Source: Eubacterium sp. 1001713B170207_170306_E7
Lineage (GTDB): Bacteria; Bacillota; Clostridia; Eubacteriales; Eubacteriaceae
DNA: 64,000 bases
Reading direction: 5' to 3'
Assembly (NCBI RefSeq): GCF_015547515.1
Contig: NZ_JADMVE010000002.1
Location: 248,001 to 312,000, forward strand
Positions 33,597 to 42,733 of the stretch are shown here, piece after piece (position 1 is the stretch's first letter; each line of letters begins with the position of its first letter). The notes under the pieces were generated by a model, which did not search any database, was not told where the DNA came from, and worked only from the letters and a program-made list of their open reading frames with translations. A program made the position numbers and the translations under genes.

Positions 33597-34664
33597 ATGA
33601 AGGAATTAACCTGTACGACTGAAAACAAGCATCAGTACAAAATTATGATTGGCAATGGCCTGAAGGAGCATCTGTTTGAGATGGATGAAATCTTCGGCGG
33701 TTACCGAAGCATTGTCATTATCAGCGATAAAAATGTCGCCAAGCTGTATCTGAGCAGTGTTAAAAAGCAGATGAAAAGTCTGGGCGCGTCTGTATACACC
33801 ATTGTAATTCCCCCTGGGGAGGAATCCAAAAGCCTGGCTCAGGTTGAGGAAATTTACTACCAGCTTATGGATATGGGTATCACCCGCTCCGACGCCATCG
33901 TGGCCCTGGGCGGCGGTGTGGTTGGCGACCTGGCGGGGTTCTGCGCGGCGACCTTTATGCGCGGCATTGATTTTGTCCAGATTCCAACTTCTCTGTTGGC
34001 TCAGGTGGACAGCAGTGTGGGCGGAAAGGTCGGGGTAGACCTGGGCTTTGGCAAGAACCTGGTGGGCGCATTCCATCAGCCCAAGGCAGTGATTATTGAC
34101 CCTAAGTTTCTGGACACACTGGACGACCACTACCTGACCGACGGCATGGGCGAGGTGGTCAAATACGGCTGTATCAGCTCCGCAAAGCTCTTTGTGCGTC
34201 TCATGGGCTTTGAATACCAGGAGGATTTGCTGGAGGACATGGAGGAAATTATAGCCAAGTGTGTCCAGATCAAGCGCAACGTGGTTGAGAGCGATGAAAA
34301 AGAGAAAGGACTGCGCCGTGTTCTTAACTTCGGCCACACCATCGGTCATGTCATCGAATCCTATTTTGAGTTTAAGGAATACTCCCACGGTGAGGCGGTG
34401 GCCATCGGTATGTACCAGATCACCAAAATGAGCGTACGTGAAGGCATCACTGCGCCGGAAACCCTGGGCAACCTTCAGCTGATCCTGGAAACCTATGGTC
34501 TGCCCTACGAAATGCCGGAAATGGATTTAAACCGGGTCAAGGATATCTTATATTCAGACAAAAAATTTGAGAACGACGTTCTAAACATTTGTATCATCAC
34601 TAAAATTGGCAAGGCAGAGATCGTTAAAATTCATAAGGACCAGGCCATTCAGTTATTTCAGTAG
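33597..34664 (+). CDS. aroB: 3-dehydroquinate synthase
   Basis: A 355-residue NAD- and metal-dependent enzyme that makes 3-dehydroquinate from DAHP, the second shikimate step. Motifs: PPGEESKSL, ALGGGVVGDLAGFCAATFMR (NAD site), PTSLLAQVDSSVGGKVGVD, GMGEVVKYG and the metal-binding FGHTIGHVIE and SHGEAVAIGM. The length is normal. AAAGGAG precedes the ATG. It is first of four aromatic-pathway genes, followed by aroA after 11 bases. Confidence 0.96.
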   Translation: MKELTCTTENKHQYKIMIGNGLKEHLFEMDEIFGGYRSIVIISDKNVAKLYLSSVKKQMKSLGASVYTIVIPPGEESKSLAQVEEIYYQLMDMGITRSDAIVALGGGVVGDLAGFCAATFMRGIDFVQIPTSLLAQVDSSVGGKVGVDLGFGKNLVGAFHQPKAVIIDPKFLDTLDDHYLTDGMGEVVKYGCISSAKLFVRLMGFEYQEDLLEDMEEIIAKCVQIKRNVVESDEKEKGLRRVLNFGHTIGHVIESYFEFKEYSHGEAVAIGMYQITKMSVREGITAPETLGNLQLILETYGLPYEMPEMDLNRVKDILYSDKKFENDVLNICIITKIGKAEIVKIHKDQAIQLFQ

Positions 34665-34675
34665 AAAGGGACAGC

Positions 34676-35977
34676 ATGAAAAAAGTCGAAATTACTCCTA
34701 AAAAGCTGGGCGGCGTCATTGAAATTCCGCCATCCAAAAGCGTGAGCCACCGCGCGGTAATGTGTGCGGCCCTGTCGCAGGGAACCAGTGTGATTACCAA
34801 TATCCTTTTATCCGAAGACATTACTGCCACCTGTAAGGCCATGGAAACTCTGGGAGCGGAAATTAAATATCAGGAAAACGAGAGCGGGCGTTATACGCTG
34901 ACCATTACAGGTGTAAGCTGTCCGGATACCGAGGGCAAGACCATTGACTGCGGCGAATCCGGCTCCACGCTGCGCTTTATCATTCCGCTGCTGGCGTTAA
35001 AGGCCAGAAAGTCCCGCGTCATTGGCCGCGGACGGCTGGTTTGCCGGCCCATGCAGCCCTACTACGATATTTTTGAGGAACAGGGCATCACTTACCGGAA
35101 GGAGACAGGTGGCCAGGAGCTGCCTTTATGTTTTACAGGCAACCTGAAGCCCGGCACTTACCGTCTGAACGGCAGCATTTCATCCCAGTTTATCACAGGG
35201 CTGTTATTCGCGCTTCCTCTGCTCAATGGCGATTCGGTCATTGAAATCACGACGCCGCTGGAATCTAGGCCTTATATTGACATTACTTTGGATGTTATGG
35301 AAAAATTCGGCATCGCTGTGGCTAACGAGGACTACCGGCTGTTTCGCATAGCCGGAAACCAACAGTATAAAGCTCAGGATTACCGGGTTGAGGGTGATTT
35401 TTCTCAGGGTGCTTTCTGGCTGGTGGGAGGCATTTTGGGCGATAAAATTGACTGTGAGGATTTGCAGCCGGCGTCATCTCAGGGAGATAAGGCGATTGTT
35501 GAGATTATTCAATCCATGGGCGGCAGCGTTTCTCAGACCGGGACAGGTTATGCAGCTGAACCGGGCCGTACACACGGCGCTGTGGTGGATGTTTCTCAAT
35601 GTCCGGATTTAGTGCCGGTGCTCACTGTGCTGGCGGCCTTGAGCCAGGGTACGACGGAGATTGTCGGCGCTGCCCGCCTGCGTTTTAAGGAATCGGACCG
35701 TCTGGCGGCCATGAACGAGGTGCTGACCACATTGGGAGCCAGGATCACCGAGCATCCTGAAGGTATGACCATTGAGGGCGTCGGACATTTTACCGGGGGC
35801 GTGGTAGACAGTCACAACGATCACCGGATTGCCATGGCGGCGGCCATTGCCAGCTTTGCCTGTCAGGATAAGCTTACGATAACAGGTGCCGAGAGCGTGC
35901 GAAAATCCTATCCGGATTTCTGGAAGGATTTCAGAAAAATGGGAGGTATTATTCATGAGTTCGATTTGGGGGAATAA
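34676..35977 (+). CDS. aroA: 3-phosphoshikimate 1-carboxyvinyltransferase (EPSP synthase)
   Basis: A 433-residue enzyme that transfers enolpyruvate from PEP to shikimate-3-phosphate. Motifs: PPSKSVSHRAVMCAAL (phosphate-binding Lys and Arg), DCGESGSTLRFIIPLLAL, GSISSQFITGLLFALPL, RFKESDRLAAMNEVL and DSHNDHRIAMAAAI. The length and both half-domains are complete. The 3' end overlaps aroC by 23 bases, pointing to coupled translation. Confidence 0.96.
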   Translation: MKKVEITPKKLGGVIEIPPSKSVSHRAVMCAALSQGTSVITNILLSEDITATCKAMETLGAEIKYQENESGRYTLTITGVSCPDTEGKTIDCGESGSTLRFIIPLLALKARKSRVIGRGRLVCRPMQPYYDIFEEQGITYRKETGGQELPLCFTGNLKPGTYRLNGSISSQFITGLLFALPLLNGDSVIEITTPLESRPYIDITLDVMEKFGIAVANEDYRLFRIAGNQQYKAQDYRVEGDFSQGAFWLVGGILGDKIDCEDLQPASSQGDKAIVEIIQSMGGSVSQTGTGYAAEPGRTHGAVVDVSQCPDLVPVLTVLAALSQGTTEIVGAARLRFKESDRLAAMNEVLTTLGARITEHPEGMTIEGVGHFTGGVVDSHNDHRIAMAAAIASFACQDKLTITGAESVRKSYPDFWKDFRKMGGIIHEFDLGE

Positions 35978-37028
35978 GATTAAGGTTTCGGTGTTTGGTG
36001 AATCCCACGGAGCGGCCATCGGGGCGACCATCGACGGGCTTCCATCTGGTGTGGCAGTAGACCTGGGCGAAGTTGAAACGGAAATGAAACGCCGGGCCGC
36101 CTCGAGCAGCCGTCTGGCCACTCCCCGTAAGGAAGCGGATGAGGTGGAAATTGTCAGCGGCTTTTTTGAGGGCAAAACCACGGGAACACCGCTTACCGGG
36201 ATCATCCGAAATGGCAATACCCGCTCGAAGGATTACGCACGCACCAAGAATCTCATGCGCCCGGGCCACGCTGATTACAGCGGCTGGGTGCGCTACGACG
36301 GCTTTCAGGATTACCGGGGCGGCGGACATTTTTCGGGACGTCTGACAGCACCCATCGTTTTTGCCGGCGCGGTTGCCAAAGCTGCTCTGGCCCAGCTTGC
36401 GTCTGAGGTTAAAATTGGCAGCCGGATTTTATCCATCGGCAGTGTCCAGGACAAAAAAGACCTGAAGGCCGAAGAATACGCCGCGCTCCATTATGAAAAC
36501 CCTTTGTTTCCGCTGTATACGGAGACACTGGAGGAGCCAATGAAGGATGAGATTCTCGACGCCATTAAGGATCAGGATTCTGTGGGCGGCGTGATCGAAG
36601 GTTATGTGACCGGTATGCCGGCCGGAGTGGGCGATCCGCTGTTTGATTCGATCGAGAGCCGGTTGTCTGCGCTGTTGTTTTCAGTGCCGGCGGTTAAAGG
36701 TGTTGAGTTTGGCCTGGGCTTTGGCATTACCGGACTCCGCGGCTCTGCGGCCAACGATTCTTTCTATATGGATGGTGACAGGGTCAGGACCGTCACTAAC
36801 AATAACGGGGGTATTAATGGTGGGATCACCAACGGGATGCCCATTGTGTACCGGGCGGCCTTTAAACCCACAGCCTCCATTGCCCAGCCGCAGAAGACCA
36901 TTGACATGGCGGCCAAAAAGGATGCGGAGATCGAAATTCAGGGAAGACATGACCCCTGTATTGTTTTGAGGGCCTGCCCGGTAGTGGAGGCAGTCACAGC
37001 GCTGTGTATGCTGGATTTTTTGGTATAA
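35955..37028 (+). CDS. aroC: Chorismate synthase
   Basis: A 357-residue FMN-dependent enzyme that forms chorismate from EPSP. ATG35955 with GGGAGG upstream gives the canonical N-terminus SSIWGNKIKVSVFGESHGAA. Other motifs are RPGHADYSGWVRYDGFQDYR, GGGHFSGRLTA and GGINGGITNGMPI, and the RHDPCIVLRA end. It overlaps aroA by 23 bases. The length is normal. Confidence 0.96.
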   Translation: MSSIWGNKIKVSVFGESHGAAIGATIDGLPSGVAVDLGEVETEMKRRAASSSRLATPRKEADEVEIVSGFFEGKTTGTPLTGIIRNGNTRSKDYARTKNLMRPGHADYSGWVRYDGFQDYRGGGHFSGRLTAPIVFAGAVAKAALAQLASEVKIGSRILSIGSVQDKKDLKAEEYAALHYENPLFPLYTETLEEPMKDEILDAIKDQDSVGGVIEGYVTGMPAGVGDPLFDSIESRLSALLFSVPAVKGVEFGLGFGITGLRGSAANDSFYMDGDRVRTVTNNNGGINGGITNGMPIVYRAAFKPTASIAQPQKTIDMAAKKDAEIEIQGRHDPCIVLRACPVVEAVTALCMLDFLV

Positions 37029-37037
37029 GGAGTGAAT

Positions 37038-37331
37038 ATGGCAAAATCGATTGAAGAAATACGGGCGCGTATCGACCAGGTCGACGCCGAAATGCGTGCT
37101 CTTTTTGAGGAACGGCTTGATCTTGTTTATCAGGTGGCTGAATATAAATTCATAAATCATGGAGAAATATTCGATCCTAAACGGGAGGCAGAAGTCGTAA
37201 ATAAGCATACGGAAAGATTAGAGAACGCGGATTACATGAAATATTATAAGGAATTCATCCATGCCGTTATGGACCAGAGCAAAAGGGTTCAGCAGGCGTA
37301 TATTGATGAGCAAAGTGCAAGGGAAGCATAA
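37038..37331 (+). CDS. Chorismate mutase, AroQ class
   Basis: A 97-residue all-helical protein that converts chorismate to prephenate. It begins AKSIEEIRARIDQVDAEMRA, with the conserved Arg, Lys (AEYKFINHGEIFDPKREAEV) and Gln/Glu positions of AroQ. ATG37038 is preferred over GTG37032 for its AAGGAG spacing. It is the last gene of the aro cluster, ten bases after aroC. No prephenate dehydratase is fused to it. Confidence 0.88.
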   Translation: MAKSIEEIRARIDQVDAEMRALFEERLDLVYQVAEYKFINHGEIFDPKREAEVVNKHTERLENADYMKYYKEFIHAVMDQSKRVQQAYIDEQSAREA

Positions 37332-37336
37332 AAATT

Positions 37337-37364
37337 GTGTTTTTCAATTAAAAACACTTGTTTT
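37337..37364 (+). terminator. Terminator of the aro cluster
   Basis: GTGTTTTT (37337-37344) pairs with AAAAACAC (37350-37357), followed by a T-rich tail. The stem is AU-rich, so termination may be leaky. Confidence 0.6.
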
Positions 37365-37388
37365 TGTCTTAAATAACAAAAATTTTTC

Positions 37389-37417
37389 TTTTCATTAGCT
37401 GAAGGTTTATATATAAT
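37389..37417 (+). promoter_or_regulatory. Promoter of pyruvate carboxylase
   Basis: TTTTCA (37389-37394), 17 bases, TATAAT (37412-37417), with an about 85-base leader to the ATG. Confidence 0.6.
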
Positions 37418-37505
37418 AGAGTAACGATAAATATTTATGCACTGGTCTGTCTCGTTTTGTCAAAGCGCGGCAGGCTGTAATTTTATAGTGAAGTGAGAGT
37501 TACAG

Positions 37506-40500
37506 ATGAAAAAATTTAACAAGGTATTGATTGCCAACCGCGGCGAAATCGCCATTCGTATTATTCGTGCCTGCCAGGAGCTGGGTATCCAGACTGTTGC
37601 TATCTATGCTCAGGAGGACAAGATGTCCTTGTTCCGCTCCAAGGCGGACGAGGCTTATCTGATCACTGGTACCACCGGACCGGTCGAAGCTTATCTGAAC
37701 ATGGACAAGATCATCTCCCTGGCCAAGAAAAAGGAAGTAGACGCCATCCATCCGGGCTATGGCTTCCTGTCCGAAAATCCGGAGTTTGCCAGACGCTGTG
37801 AAGAGGAAGGTATTGCTTTTATCGGACCAACCCACACCATGATGGAACAGATGGGGGATAAAATCCAGTCTAAAATTGTGGCAAAATCAGTCAATGTTCC
37901 CACCATTCCCGGGGTCGAAAAGCCCATTACCTCAGATAAGGAGGCGGCTGAATTTGCAGGAGTGGCCGGCTATCCCATCATGCTTAAGGCCGCTGCCGGC
38001 GGCGGCGGACGCGGAATGCGTATCGTCCGCGACGAGAGGGACCTGCTGAAGGAATACCACTCGGCCATGAGCGAGGCTACCAAAGCCTTTGGCGACGGCA
38101 CCATCTTTGTGGAAAAATATCTGGAAGAGCCCAAGCACATCGAGGTACAGATTCTGGGCGATGATTACGGCAATGTGGTTCATCTTTTTGAACGTGACTG
38201 CTCCATTCAGAGGCGCCATCAGAAAATTATCGAGTTTACACCATCTCTCAGTATCAGCGAGGAGCAGCGCCAGGCCATCTGCGCCGACGCCTTAAAGCTG
38301 GCAAAAGCGGTCAATTACCGCAATGCCGGGACCATTGAGTTTTTGGTCGATAAAAAAGGAGACCACTACTTTATTGAAATGAACCCGAGAATCCAGGTAG
38401 AGCATACGGTTACCGAGCTGGTCACCGGGATCGACCTGGTTCAGTCCCAGATCATGATCGCCGAGGGCTATCCGCTGGATTCGGATGAGATCAATATCAA
38501 GGGCCAGGACAGCATCAGAAGCCGTGGCTACGCCATCCAGTGCCGTGTCACCACTGAGGACCCGAAAAACCACTTCATGCCAGACACCGGCCGCCTGGAT
38601 GTTTACCGTACTGCCAGCGGCGCTGGTATCCGTCTCGATACGGGCAATGGCTTTACCGGCGGTGAGATCACACCGTACTACGACAGCCTTTTGATGAAAT
38701 CCACCTCTTTTTCCAGAACCTTTGAGGACACCCGCCGGAAGGCTCTGCGTGCCCTGAAGGAAATGCAGATCGAGGGTGTCCAGACCAATAAGGACTTCCT
38801 GATCAACGTGCTGGAACATGAGATGTTTAAGAGCGGCAACTGCGATACAAAGTTTATCGACGATCACCCCGAGCTTTTCAATATCCAGGCGGAAAAGAGC
38901 CAGGCCTATAATGTGATCCGTTATTTTGGCGAGATGGCTGTCAACGAAACCTTTGGCAGCAAACCAGACTTTGATGAACCGGAAATTCCGGAAATTCCAA
39001 GGGGCATCGAGCTTCGCGGCACCAAACAGATTCTGGATGAACAGGGACCGGAGGGTCTTGTCAAATGGATTCAGGGTCAGGAAAAGCTGCTTCTGGGAGA
39101 CACCACCCTGCGTGACGCGCACCAGTCTCTGTTTGCCACCCGGGTCCGCAGCCGTGATATGATCAAGATCGCCAAGGAAACTGCCTATCTCGGCCAGGAT
39201 ATTTTTGCGTTGGAAATGTGGGGAGGCGCCACCTTTGACGTGGCCTATAATTTCCTGAAGGAATCGCCCTGGAGAAGACTGGATGAGCTGCGCAAGCGTA
39301 TTCCGAACATTCTGTTCCAAATGCTGCTGCGCGGGGCCAACGCAGTCGGGTATAAAAATTATCCGGACAATGTACTGCGCAAGTTTATTAGAGAATCCGC
39401 CGAGGGCGGGATCGATGTCTTCCGTATTTTCGACTCTCTCAACTGGATGGAGGGCATGAAGGTCTCCATTGAGGAGGTTCTGAAAACCGGCAAGGTCTGC
39501 GAGGTTGCCATGTGCTATACCGGCGATATTCTCGACCCTAAAAAGACAAAATACGATCTGGACTACTATGTGCGTATGGCCCACGAAATCGAGGCAACCG
39601 GCGCGCACATTTTAGCCATCAAGGATATGTCCGCTCTGTTAAAGCCGGCTGCGGCCTTCAAGCTCATTAAAACGTTGAAGGAAGAAGTGAGTATCCCGGT
39701 TCGCCTGCATACGCACGATACTGCGGGCAACGGCGTAGCAGCCATTCTCATGGCGACCATGGCCGGTGTGGACATTGCCGACGCGGCTTTCAGCAGCATG
39801 AGCGGCCTTACCAGCCAGCCGTCCCTCAATTCGGTGGTCGCAGCGCTGGCCAACACGCCGCGCGATACGGGCATGAACGAGGATGATCTTCAGCTCATTT
39901 CCGACTATTGGGAAACGACCCGTCAGGTTTACAGCAAGTTTGAATCTGGCCTGAAATCCGGCAGCACAGAGATTTACAATCTGGAAATTCCGGGCGGCCA
40001 GTACTCTAATCTGAAGAGTCAGGTCGAAAGCTTTGGCCTGGGCCATAAGTTCAAGGAAGTTAAACAGAAATACATGGAAGCCAACCTGCTGCTGGGCGAT
40101 ATTGTCAAGGTTACCCCATCCTCGAAAGTGGTTGGGGATATGGCGATCTTTATGGTTCAGAATGCTCTGGATAAAGATAATATCTATGATAAGGGCAGGG
40201 ATCTTGCCTATCCGAACTCGGTGGTGGATTACTTTAAGGGAATGATTGGGCAGCCCGAGGGCGGTTTTGATCCAAAACTCCAGGAGATTGTTCTGAAAGG
40301 CATCGAGCCGATTACTGTTCGTCCGGGCACCCTGCTGCCACCGGAAGATTTTGACGCGATTCGTCAGGAATATCATGACGAGTTCGGCATTGAGCTGGCG
40401 GAACGTGAGGTAACCAGCGCGGCCCTGTATCCTAAGGTGTTTAAGAATTATGTGAAATTTTACCAGGATTACGGCGATTTCATGCGTATGGATACACATG

Positions 40501-40934
40501 CTTTCTTCTATGGCCTGAAGGAGGGGGAAACCGCTGAGGTTGAGGTGGATAAAGGGAAACGCTTCATTATCCGTATGGTCAAGATGGGCCAGCCCAACGA
40601 AGAAGGCTACCGTCCTGTGCTCTTTGAAGTGGACGGTTTCCGGCGTGAAATCTATATCGAAGACAAACGAAGCCTCTTCTCCAAGGAAAAGAGCACCATG
40701 CTCAAGGCGGATAAAAATAATCCAAAGGAAATCGGCTCCGGTATTCCGGGTACAGTTCTGAAGGTATTGGTGAACGAGGGCGAAGAAGTGGCCGAAAATC
40801 AGCCGCTTATCATCGTCGAAGCCATGAAAATGGAAACCGAAATTGTGGCGCACGCCGCGGGAAAAATCAAAGAAATCTATGTCTCCGAAGGACAAAGTGT
40901 CCAGTCCGGCGAATTGATCATCACAATGGAATAA
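37506..40934 (+). CDS. pyc: Pyruvate carboxylase
   Basis: A 1142-residue biotin enzyme that carboxylates pyruvate to oxaloacetate with ATP and bicarbonate, feeding the TCA branch and gluconeogenesis. In order: biotin carboxylase (1-450; AAAGGGGRGMRIV, FIEMNPRIQVEHTVTE), carboxyltransferase (about 520-800; LLGDTTLRDAHQSLFATR, LRGANAVGYKNYPDN, HTHDTAGNGVA), the tetramerisation region, and the biotin carrier domain with the biotinyl Lys1108 in EAMKMETE. All three are in one chain, as in typical single-chain enzymes. It is monocistronic, between its own promoter and terminator. Confidence 0.97.
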   Translation: MKKFNKVLIANRGEIAIRIIRACQELGIQTVAIYAQEDKMSLFRSKADEAYLITGTTGPVEAYLNMDKIISLAKKKEVDAIHPGYGFLSENPEFARRCEEEGIAFIGPTHTMMEQMGDKIQSKIVAKSVNVPTIPGVEKPITSDKEAAEFAGVAGYPIMLKAAAGGGGRGMRIVRDERDLLKEYHSAMSEATKAFGDGTIFVEKYLEEPKHIEVQILGDDYGNVVHLFERDCSIQRRHQKIIEFTPSLSISEEQRQAICADALKLAKAVNYRNAGTIEFLVDKKGDHYFIEMNPRIQVEHTVTELVTGIDLVQSQIMIAEGYPLDSDEINIKGQDSIRSRGYAIQCRVTTEDPKNHFMPDTGRLDVYRTASGAGIRLDTGNGFTGGEITPYYDSLLMKSTSFSRTFEDTRRKALRALKEMQIEGVQTNKDFLINVLEHEMFKSGNCDTKFIDDHPELFNIQAEKSQAYNVIRYFGEMAVNETFGSKPDFDEPEIPEIPRGIELRGTKQILDEQGPEGLVKWIQGQEKLLLGDTTLRDAHQSLFATRVRSRDMIKIAKETAYLGQDIFALEMWGGATFDVAYNFLKESPWRRLDELRKRIPNILFQMLLRGANAVGYKNYPDNVLRKFIRESAEGGIDVFRIFDSLNWMEGMKVSIEEVLKTGKVCEVAMCYTGDILDPKKTKYDLDYYVRMAHEIEATGAHILAIKDMSALLKPAAAFKLIKTLKEEVSIPVRLHTHDTAGNGVAAILMATMAGVDIADAAFSSMSGLTSQPSLNSVVAALANTPRDTGMNEDDLQLISDYWETTRQVYSKFESGLKSGSTEIYNLEIPGGQYSNLKSQVESFGLGHKFKEVKQKYMEANLLLGDIVKVTPSSKVVGDMAIFMVQNALDKDNIYDKGRDLAYPNSVVDYFKGMIGQPEGGFDPKLQEIVLKGIEPITVRPGTLLPPEDFDAIRQEYHDEFGIELAEREVTSAALYPKVFKNYVKFYQDYGDFMRMDTHAFFYGLKEGETAEVEVDKGKRFIIRMVKMGQPNEEGYRPVLFEVDGFRREIYIEDKRSLFSKEKSTMLKADKNNPKEIGSGIPGTVLKVLVNEGEEVAENQPLIIVEAMKMETEIVAHAAGKIKEIYVSEGQSVQSGELIITME

Positions 40935-40938
40935 AAAT

Positions 40939-40977
40939 AAAATCCGTTTCTGCCGTGAAATGGCGGGGACGGATTTT
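40939..40977. terminator. Bidirectional terminator between pyc and the CBS gene
   Basis: AAAATCCGT (40939-40947) pairs with ACGGATTTT (40969-40977), with an inner TGCC/GGCG-type pair; A/T runs on both sides. Confidence 0.88.
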
Positions 40978-40989
40978 TAATTGGAGACG

Positions 40990-41418
40990 CTACCCTTCAA
41001 GGGAGGTGCCGGTCTCCTTGAGATAATTCAATAGCTCTTTAATCAGCTCCTGACGGCGCAAAATACCGATAAACACGTTCTGGTCATCGACCAGCGGGAC
41101 AAAATTCTGGTGGGTGGCCATTTCAAGAATGGTCTCAAAGGAATCATCGACCCGTCCAGCCTCAGCCTTTGTTTTGAAATCAATGTCCTTAACGGTAAAG
41201 TCCTTCAGGGTGATCTCGGGGTGCTCCAGGCTCAGAGCCAGTGTGCGCAGAAGATCGCCCTCGGAAATGGTACCCACATACTGGCCGCGCCTGTTAATGA
41301 CCGGCATGGCTGTGTAGCTGTTTTTCAGAAACAGGTCATAGGCTTCATCGAAGGATTGATGGTTATATAAAAAAATGACGTCACTTTTGGGGATCAGATA
41401 AAAAAGATGATTTTTCAT
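40990..41418 (-). CDS. CBS-domain protein, possible nucleotide sensor
   Basis: A 142-residue stand-alone protein with two CBS domains (FLYNHQSFDEAYDLFLKNSY; GTISEGDLLRTLALSLEHPE; ILEMATHQNFVPLVDDQNVF; GILRRQELIKELLNYL). Such pairs bind AMP, ATP or c-di-AMP and act as energy or second-messenger sensors. ATG41418 has AAAGGAG at a good distance. The gene is divergent from the c-di-AMP synthase gene and carries a long leader with a terminator before its ribosome site. Similar Bacillota CBS proteins (DarB/CbpA type) bind c-di-AMP, so this is a plausible but untested ligand. Confidence 0.82.
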   Translation of the reverse strand: MKNHLFYLIPKSDVIFLYNHQSFDEAYDLFLKNSYTAMPVINRRGQYVGTISEGDLLRTLALSLEHPEITLKDFTVKDIDFKTKAEAGRVDDSFETILEMATHQNFVPLVDDQNVFIGILRRQELIKELLNYLKETGTSLEG

Positions 41419-41441
41419 AGAAGTGCTCCTTTGCTTCAATC

Positions 41442-41496
41442 AAAAAATTAAAACCGGTTCCATATCTTTGTACGATGGAACCGGTTTTAATTTTTT
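41442..41496 (-). promoter_or_regulatory. Leader terminator just before the CBS gene (attenuator candidate)
   Basis: A 21-bp stem (arms 41442-41462 and 41476-41496, cores AACCGGTTCCA and TGGAACCGGTT) with a 13-base loop and a T-run lies immediately upstream of the CBS gene's ribosome site. A terminator this strong inside a 5' leader implies conditional read-through. Confidence 0.7.
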
Positions 41497-41701
41497 GGTT
41501 CAGTTTGCATTTCTGGTGGTCTCACCCCTTTCCTGTGGATTTTATCAATTCACTCGGATAGATTCTTTTTCAAATAAAGTATGATGAACTTACCAGTATA
41601 CCTCGACTGCGAGATTGTGGCTTCTAATTCTTTTATTTGACGTTCGCTACAATACTGTAGAAACACTTAAAGTAATCTTCTCTGTAATTGATTATGATAT
41701 T

Positions 41702-41729
41702 ATTATACCACGTTTCCCAAATTTGTAAA
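41702..41729 (-). promoter_or_regulatory. Promoter of the CBS gene
   Basis: On the minus strand TTTACA (41729-41724), a 16-base spacer and TATAAT (41707-41702). It starts a leader of about 280 bases. Confidence 0.6.
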
Positions 41730-41790
41730 CGTTATTTTTGTAAAGAAGTGTATCAAAATTGTAAAATGAAAAAAACTTGTTCGAATGCGG

Positions 41791-41819
41791 TTATAACTTA
41801 AGATAAAATAGTGTATAAT
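41791..41819 (+). promoter_or_regulatory. Promoter of cdaA
   Basis: TTATAA (41791-41796), 17 bases, TATAAT (41814-41819). Its position places the transcript start near 41826 and supports ATG41852 as the cdaA start. Confidence 0.65.
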
Positions 41820-41851
41820 AAATGCATACTACATATGGGGATAACAACGGT

Positions 41852-42733
41852 ATGGAAGAACTACGTTTATATATACAATCGAGAATAACAATCAGCAGCG
41901 TCATCGAAGTTATCATTATTACTTTTTTAATATACAAGGTTTTGATGTGGATACGCGGTACCCAGGCAGAGCAGGTGGCAAAGGGAATCATTATTTTATT
42001 GATTCTGTCCCCACTTAGCAACTGGCTGGGTTTTGCGACGTTGAACTACTTAATTAACAGCATGTTTACCTTTGCGTTCATTATTTTTGTGGTGGTGTTT
42101 CAGCCCGAACTGCGCTCCGCCCTCGAACAGCTGGGAAATAATAAAGCCTTTAAGCAGGTTTTCAGGAAAACCAAACGCGATAAGGACAGGATACTGAGCG
42201 ATATTGGTGAGATCAGGCAGGCTGTGGGAAACCTCTCAAAGGAGCGGATCGGCGCGCTGATCGTCTGCGAGATGAACACCGGGCTCAACAACATTGTGGA
42301 TACGGGCATCGAGCTGGACTCAGATATCAGCCAGGAGCTCATTGAGAATATTTTCACGCCGAACAGGCCGCTGCACGACGGTGCCATGGTGGTGAAGCTC
42401 TGGGCCAACCAGATCCGGGCCGCGGGCTGTCTGCTGCCTCTATCCGACAACCGTTATCTGGGCAGTGAGCTGGGAACCAGACACCGGGCTGGCCTTGGAA
42501 TCTCGGAAAAATCCGATGCCATTACCATTATCGTTTCAGAAGAAACGGGCACCATTTCATATACGGAAAAAGGGACGCTGACCCGGAATATGACACCGGA
42601 GATGGTGGAGCAGCTCCTGACAGACCGTTTTATGGCAAAGGATGACGAAAATGACAGTGAAAAAGGATTCTTTAAATTCCGAGGGAAAAAAGATGGCAAC
42701 GAAGAAGACAAAGAAACAGATATCGATCAATGA
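41852..42733 (+). CDS. cdaA: Diadenylate cyclase CdaA (c-di-AMP synthase)
   Basis: A 293-residue membrane-bound enzyme that makes c-di-AMP from two ATP. Three N-terminal helices (ISSVIEVIIITFLIYKVLMW; IIILLILSPLSNWLG; FTFAFIIFVVVFQPELR) are followed by the DAC domain with the DGA motif at about 176 and RHR at about 210. The C-terminus is acidic. ATG41852 is favoured over ATG41822 because the latter would lie at the transcription start. It overlaps the ybbR-type gene by 41 bases, the conserved cdaA-cdaR order. No glmM follows, unlike in many relatives. Confidence 0.95.
   Translation: MEELRLYIQSRITISSVIEVIIITFLIYKVLMWIRGTQAEQVAKGIIILLILSPLSNWLGFATLNYLINSMFTFAFIIFVVVFQPELRSALEQLGNNKAFKQVFRKTKRDKDRILSDIGEIRQAVGNLSKERIGALIVCEMNTGLNNIVDTGIELDSDISQELIENIFTPNRPLHDGAMVVKLWANQIRAAGCLLPLSDNRYLGSELGTRHRAGLGISEKSDAITIIVSEETGTISYTEKGTLTRNMTPEMVEQLLTDRFMAKDDENDSEKGFFKFRGKKDGNEEDKETDIDQ

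Larger units (their letters stand above)
41419..41851. other. 433-base divergent region between the CBS gene and cdaA
   Basis: It holds, for the minus strand, promoter TTTACA-16-TATAAT (41729-41702), a leader of about 280 bases and a strong terminator (41442-41496). For the plus strand it holds the cdaA promoter (41791-41819). There is no coding frame of note. Confidence 0.7.

Noticed and set aside
38292-40895. Long antisense frames opposite pyruvate carboxylase
   Set aside because: Shadows of a highly conserved gene; no ribosome sites or family features.
41419-41707. Naming the CBS-gene leader a ydaO (c-di-AMP) riboswitch
   Set aside because: The neighbourhood is suggestive, but I could not align the leader with the conserved ydaO blocks by eye; it is reported only as an attenuator candidate.
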